Positions 39,039 to 42,139 of a DNA stretch of 42,139 nt are shown in pieces; position 1 is the first letter of the stretch, and each line of letters starts with the position of its first letter. A program made the translations under genes and the position numbers. The notes beneath the pieces are model-generated. The model saw nothing but the letters and a program-made list of their open reading frames with translations. It ran no database searches and was not told the origin of the DNA. Origin of the DNA: an uncultured Acidobacteriota bacterium (GTDB taxonomy: Bacteria; Acidobacteriota; Vicinamibacteria; Vicinamibacterales; UBA2999); contig CADEDM010000019.1 of NCBI GenBank assembly GCA_902826065.1, positions 1-42,139 of the forward strand. Direction: 5' to 3'.

Positions 39039-40607
39039 GTGCTGACGTCGACCCTGGCCGGGCTGGTGCCGGCGTCGCTACGGCGGCGGTCACTGACGCG
39101 GAACGTGGTCGTCAACTGGGCGACCGCGGTGCTGAACGCGGCGTCGGCGCTGATTCTGACGCCGCTCGTCGTCCGCAGCCTGACGCAGGAGAGCTACGGG
39201 GTCTGGTCGTTCCTGAACGGCCTGTCGCTCTACTCGAACCTGCTCTACGTCGGCCTGGGCACGGCGTTCATGCGGCGCCTGTCGGAGGCGGTCGGCCGCG
39301 GCGATGGCCCGGCGCTCTCGCGGCTGGCGAGCCTGGCCCTGACGATCTACGCCGGCCTGGGCCTGATCTGCCTGACGCTCGCCCTGGCGCTCGGGCCGCT
39401 CGTCCCGTCGATGTTCGCCACACCGCTGCCGTCAGAGACGGCGCGCGCCGCGCCGATCGCCATCGCCGTCCTGGGTGTGCGCCTGGCCCTGATGTTCGTG
39501 AACTCGTCGCTGTCGGCGTTGCTGACCGCGCACGGCCGGCTCGACATCGTCGGCATGCTGACGATCGGCTGCCTGATCCCGCGCATGCTGGCCGTGATCT
39601 GGGCCACCGGCCGGCCGTCTCCGCTCGTGCCGCTGGCCGCCGCCTCGATCGTCGACGCGGCGGTGATGCTGCCGGCGCTGTTCGTGATGTGCCGCGCCGT
39701 TGCGCCCGGTGTGCGAGTGCGGCCGACGCGCCCGACGCGGGCCGAACTGCAGTCGCTGTACGGCTTCGGGGTGCAGGCGTTCGTCGTGCAGATCGCCGGC
39801 CTGGTCATCTTCTACACCGACACCGTGCTGATTGGTGTCGTGCTCGGCGCCGCCGCCGTCGGCCTCTACGCGCTGCCGATGCAGCTGATCGAGCAATCGC
39901 GGCTGCTGGTGAGCGGTGTCACCCAGAACCTCCTGCCCGAGTTGGGAGCTCTGCGGGCGCGGGGAGAAGTGCCGCGGCTCTCGCGGCTCTTCCTGGTGGC
40001 GTCGCGGGCGTGCGCGACGCTGTCGGCCTTCGTCAACGTGCACCTGGTGCTGCTCGGTCCGGCGTTCCTCACGCTGTGGGTCGGCCCCGCCATGGCCGCG
40101 GAATCACCCCGCATCCTCCTGGGCCTGGCCGTCGCGGCGACGGCAGCCTCGGTATCGACGCAGGTCATGACGCCGTTCTACATGGCGCTCGACCTGGTGC
40201 GGACGCTGGTGCTGGTGGTGATCGCCGAAGCCGCCCTCAACTTCGCGCTCAGCTACTGGCTGGCGCAGGCCGTGGGACTGTGGGGCGTGGCGCTCGCCAC
40301 CGCCATCCCGGCCGTCGGCGTCACGCTGTTGTTTGCGCCGCGGCCAATCCTCGCCCGCTTCGACCTGAGCGCCGGCCGGTTCGCCGTCCACGTGCTGGGG
40401 CCGGCCTTCCTGCTCGCGGCCGCCTGCGTCATCGTGCAGACGATGCTCTCGCGATGGCTGCCGATCGCGTCGTATCTCGACCTGGTGGTCCGTGTCGCCG
40501 CATCGGCAGCGGTGACACTGCCCATCGTCCTGACGACATTCGCACGTCATGAGCTGCCCGGCCCACTGCGCCGGTTCAGCCTGCGTCGCGAGGTCCCCGG
40601 CCGCTAG
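39039..40607 (+). CDS. oligosaccharide flippase-family membrane protein (MOP superfamily)
   Basis: A 522-residue integral membrane protein with about 12-14 hydrophobic helices, a Wzx-like polysaccharide exporter. Family-like segments are VVNWATAVLNAASALILTP (near residue 24), LTQESYGVWSFL (near 49), QIAGLVIFYTDTVLIGVVLG (near 253) and VGLYALPMQLIEQSRLL (near 278), followed by the C-terminal helices. It probably flips a lipid-linked saccharide or another lipid across the inner membrane. No glycosyltransferase genes are adjacent, so the substrate is open. The GTG at 39039 is the best start; a GTG at 39066 also fits. The frame is open far upstream but those codons are antisense to the M20 gene. 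Confidence 0.85.
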   Translation: MLTSTLAGLVPASLRRRSLTRNVVVNWATAVLNAASALILTPLVVRSLTQESYGVWSFLNGLSLYSNLLYVGLGTAFMRRLSEAVGRGDGPALSRLASLALTIYAGLGLICLTLALALGPLVPSMFATPLPSETARAAPIAIAVLGVRLALMFVNSSLSALLTAHGRLDIVGMLTIGCLIPRMLAVIWATGRPSPLVPLAAASIVDAAVMLPALFVMCRAVAPGVRVRPTRPTRAELQSLYGFGVQAFVVQIAGLVIFYTDTVLIGVVLGAAAVGLYALPMQLIEQSRLLVSGVTQNLLPELGALRARGEVPRLSRLFLVASRACATLSAFVNVHLVLLGPAFLTLWVGPAMAAESPRILLGLAVAATAASVSTQVMTPFYMALDLVRTLVLVVIAEAALNFALSYWLAQAVGLWGVALATAIPAVGVTLLFAPRPILARFDLSAGRFAVHVLGPAFLLAAACVIVQTMLSRWLPIASYLDLVVRVAASAAVTLPIVLTTFARHELPGPLRRFSLRREVPGR

Positions 40608-40621
40608 CCGCCCCGGGCCGA

Positions 40622-40638
40622 CGCGCGGGCACCGCGCG
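40622..40638 (+). terminator. GC hairpin after the flippase gene
   Basis: CGCGCGG and CCGCGCG form a perfect 7-bp stem with a 3-base loop, 15 bp after the flippase stop. There is no T tract, so it is a probable but unproven terminator. Confidence 0.4.
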
Positions 40639-40722
40639 AACGGCCTGGGATCGATCGCTGCGGCAGCCCCCCGCATGGGTTCGACAATAAAGTCGTATTG
40701 GACATGACATCGGGTCAGTCGA

Positions 40723-40728
40723 TTCAAT
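40723..40728 (+). promoter_or_regulatory. predicted -10 (TTCAAT) of amt
   Basis: TTCAAT is followed by GTCGTC and the ATG at 40735, the six-base spacing seen at other genes here. TTGGAC (40698-40703) could be a -35, but at 19 bp the spacing is long. I see no sigma-54 type -24/-12 sequence, although amt-glnK operons elsewhere are often nitrogen-regulated. Confidence 0.4.
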
Positions 40729-40734
40729 GTCGTC

Positions 40735-42021
40735 ATGGTAAATGCCGACGTCGCGTGGATGCTCGTCTCCACGGCCCTCGTGCTGCTGATGACGCCGGCA
40801 CTGGGGTTCTTCTACGGCGGCATGGTCCGCTCCAAGAACGCCCTCAACACCCTGATGATGAGCTTCTCGGCGCTCGGCCCGGTGGCCGTGGCGTGGGCGC
40901 TGCTGGGCTACTCGCTGGCGTTCGCGAAAGGCACGCCGTTCGTCGGCTCGCTCGGGTACGCGGCGCTGCAGGGCGTCGACCTGCAGCCGCTGGGCACGAT
41001 TCCGCACGCGCTGTTCATGGCCTATCAGGGCACGTTCGCGATCATCACCGCGGCGCTGATCTCTGGCGCGATCGTCGAACGGCTGCGGTTCTCCGCCTAC
41101 CTCGCCTTCGTCGTGTCGTGGGTGCTGCTGGTCTACGCGCCAGTGGCGCACTGGGTGTGGGGCGGCGGCTTCCTCTCGACCGCCGGCGCGCTCGACTTCG
41201 CCGGCGGCGCGGTCGTGCACGTGAATGCCGCGGCGGCGGCCCTGGTCGCGGCCGTGGTCGTGGGCCCACGCAAGGACTACGGCCGGCGCGCGATGTTGCC
41301 GCACAACGTGCCGTTCACGTTGCTCGGCGCCGGGCTGCTGTGGTTCGGGTGGTTCGGGTTCAACGCCGGCAGCGCGCTGGCGGCGAACGGCGTCGCCGCG
41401 CTGGCCTTCGTGAACACGCTGCTGGCGCCGGCGGCGGCCCTCGCCACGTGGACCGTGATCGACCTGGCCCGTGAAGGCCGGGTCACGGCGATCGGCGCCG
41501 CCACGGCCATCGTCGTCGGGCTCGTCGCGGTGACGCCCGCCGCCGGATTCGTCGGGCCGATGTCCGCGCTGGCTCTGGGCGCGCTGGCCGCCATCCCCAG
41601 CTACTTCGCGCTCATCCTGCGCGCCCGCACCACGCTGGACGACTCCCTCGATGTCGTGGCCGCCCACGGACTGGGCGGCGCGACCGGGGCGATTCTGACC
41701 GGCGTCTTCGCCGACCCGGCGTGGAGTGGCGGCGCGGCCGGCCTGGTGGCTGGCAACCCCGGACAGGTGCTGACCCAGGCCATCAGCATCCTGGTCGTGG
41801 CGCTCTACAGCGGCGCCGCCACCTTCGGCATCCTCAAAGTGCTGGCCCTGGCAGTGCCGCTGCGCCTCTCCGGCCGCGTCGAGGGCGTGGGCCTCGACGT
41901 GATGGAGCACGGCGAGGAGGCCTACACGGCCGGCGACGGCGCCATCCTGATCTCGCAGGGCGAGGTCACCATCGCCGCCGTGCCCGACGCCATGACGGCA
42001 TCGGATGGAGGACGCGCGTGA
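40735..42021 (+). CDS. amt: ammonium transporter (Amt/MEP/Rh family)
   Basis: A 428-residue inner-membrane channel for ammonium uptake with 11 predicted helices. Conserved elements are TPALGFFYGGMVRSKNALN (near residue 20), TFAIITAALISGAIVERLRF with the gating Phe101, the twin pore histidines in VVHVNAAAAA (His162) and AAHGLGGATGAILTGVFA (His311), and GWFGFNAGSALAAN. The cytoplasmic C-terminus (GLDVMEHGEEAY) is the part that binds PII. It starts at ATG 40735, six bases after TTCAAT. The PII gene follows with a 4-bp GTGA overlap, the usual amt-glnK pairing. Confidence 0.96.
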   Translation: MVNADVAWMLVSTALVLLMTPALGFFYGGMVRSKNALNTLMMSFSALGPVAVAWALLGYSLAFAKGTPFVGSLGYAALQGVDLQPLGTIPHALFMAYQGTFAIITAALISGAIVERLRFSAYLAFVVSWVLLVYAPVAHWVWGGGFLSTAGALDFAGGAVVHVNAAAAALVAAVVVGPRKDYGRRAMLPHNVPFTLLGAGLLWFGWFGFNAGSALAANGVAALAFVNTLLAPAAALATWTVIDLAREGRVTAIGAATAIVVGLVAVTPAAGFVGPMSALALGALAAIPSYFALILRARTTLDDSLDVVAAHGLGGATGAILTGVFADPAWSGGAAGLVAGNPGQVLTQAISILVVALYSGAATFGILKVLALAVPLRLSGRVEGVGLDVMEHGEEAYTAGDGAILISQGEVTIAAVPDAMTASDGGRA

Positions 42022-42139
42022 AACTCATCGTCGCGATCGTCAGGCCCGAGAAGCTCAGCGACGTCCTCGAGGCGCTGTTCCATGCCGAGGTCCGCGGGCT
42101 CACCATCAGCCGCGTGCAGGGCCACGGCGGCGAGATGGA
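42018..42139 (+). CDS. PII nitrogen regulatory protein, cut by right edge
   Basis: Only the first 40 codons are present. The sequence VKLIVAIVRPEKLSDVLEAL and then EVRGLTISRVQGHGGE is the unmistakable N-terminus of a GlnB/GlnK protein, which senses 2-oxoglutarate and ATP/ADP and gates Amt. The T-loop with the uridylylation tyrosine lies beyond the window. The GTG at 42018 overlaps the amt stop (GTGA) and is preceded by GGAGGA (42007-42012) at five bases, a strong ribosome-binding site. Pairing with amt favours GlnK, but GlnB cannot be excluded from this fragment. Confidence 0.95.
   Translation, partial: MKLIVAIVRPEKLSDVLEALFHAEVRGLTISRVQGHGGEM

Noticed and set aside
40690-40735. A sigma-54 promoter before amt (TTGGACATGACATCGGG)
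   Set aside because: It lacks the GG-N10-GC arrangement with TTGC at -12, so it was not called.

Overview
The window is very GC-rich chromosomal DNA (roughly 70% by eye, not computed) with 34 protein genes, one tRNA gene and no insertion sequence, phage, rRNA or CRISPR array. Many secreted hydrolases, futalosine-pathway menaquinone genes, AddAB-type recombination, very GC-rich codons and many genes without a Shine-Dalgarno sequence suggest an Acidobacteriota bacterium, perhaps near Vicinamibacteria. That placement is inference; there is no rRNA to confirm it.

Layout, left to right. (1) 1-7675, minus strand: a secreted protein of unknown function, addB and addA (running off the left edge), overlapping one another. 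(2) 7676-9500: a 292-bp divergent gap with three helically phased CCTGTGGA repeats, a 69-aa unknown protein, a secreted L-asparaginase and tRNA-Ala(GGC). (3) 9518-15371, minus: a five-gene unit with a VTT membrane protein, a phospholipase D-VTT fusion, an endonuclease/exonuclease/phosphatase-fold enzyme, phosphatidylserine synthase and an MFS transporter; it reads as a phospholipid-making or membrane-remodelling operon. (4) 15470-21437, plus: an amidase, then an SDR-DUF2867 protein, a ligase-associated exonuclease and an ATP-dependent DNA ligase. (5) 21450-28591: a lipoprotein, M1 aminopeptidase, Tat-exported metallo-beta-lactamase-fold protein, SDR and glutaredoxin-like protein sharing a palindromic -10 element, and a TetR divergon (DCC protein plus TIGR01777 epimerase on one side, TetR plus DUF1990 protein on the other). 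(6) 28641-32041: S9 peptidase and a secreted beta-propeller. (7) 32010-37075: two diguanylate cyclase-domain proteins bracketing the mqnB-mqnD menaquinone operon. (8) 37160-42139: exported M20 peptidase, a flippase, and amt followed by a PII gene cut by the right edge.

The most striking non-coding pattern is a recurring promoter layout: a -10-like hexamer (mostly TANNNT) exactly six bases before an ATG or GTG, which predicts leaderless mRNAs. At 25568-25575 the hexamer lies in a perfect ACTATAGT palindrome that could serve both divergent genes, each six bases from its start codon. No gene-free stretch exceeds 300 bp; the longer gaps (7676-7967, 34539-34772, 38831-39038, 40608-40734, 24750-24865) are described under their own features.
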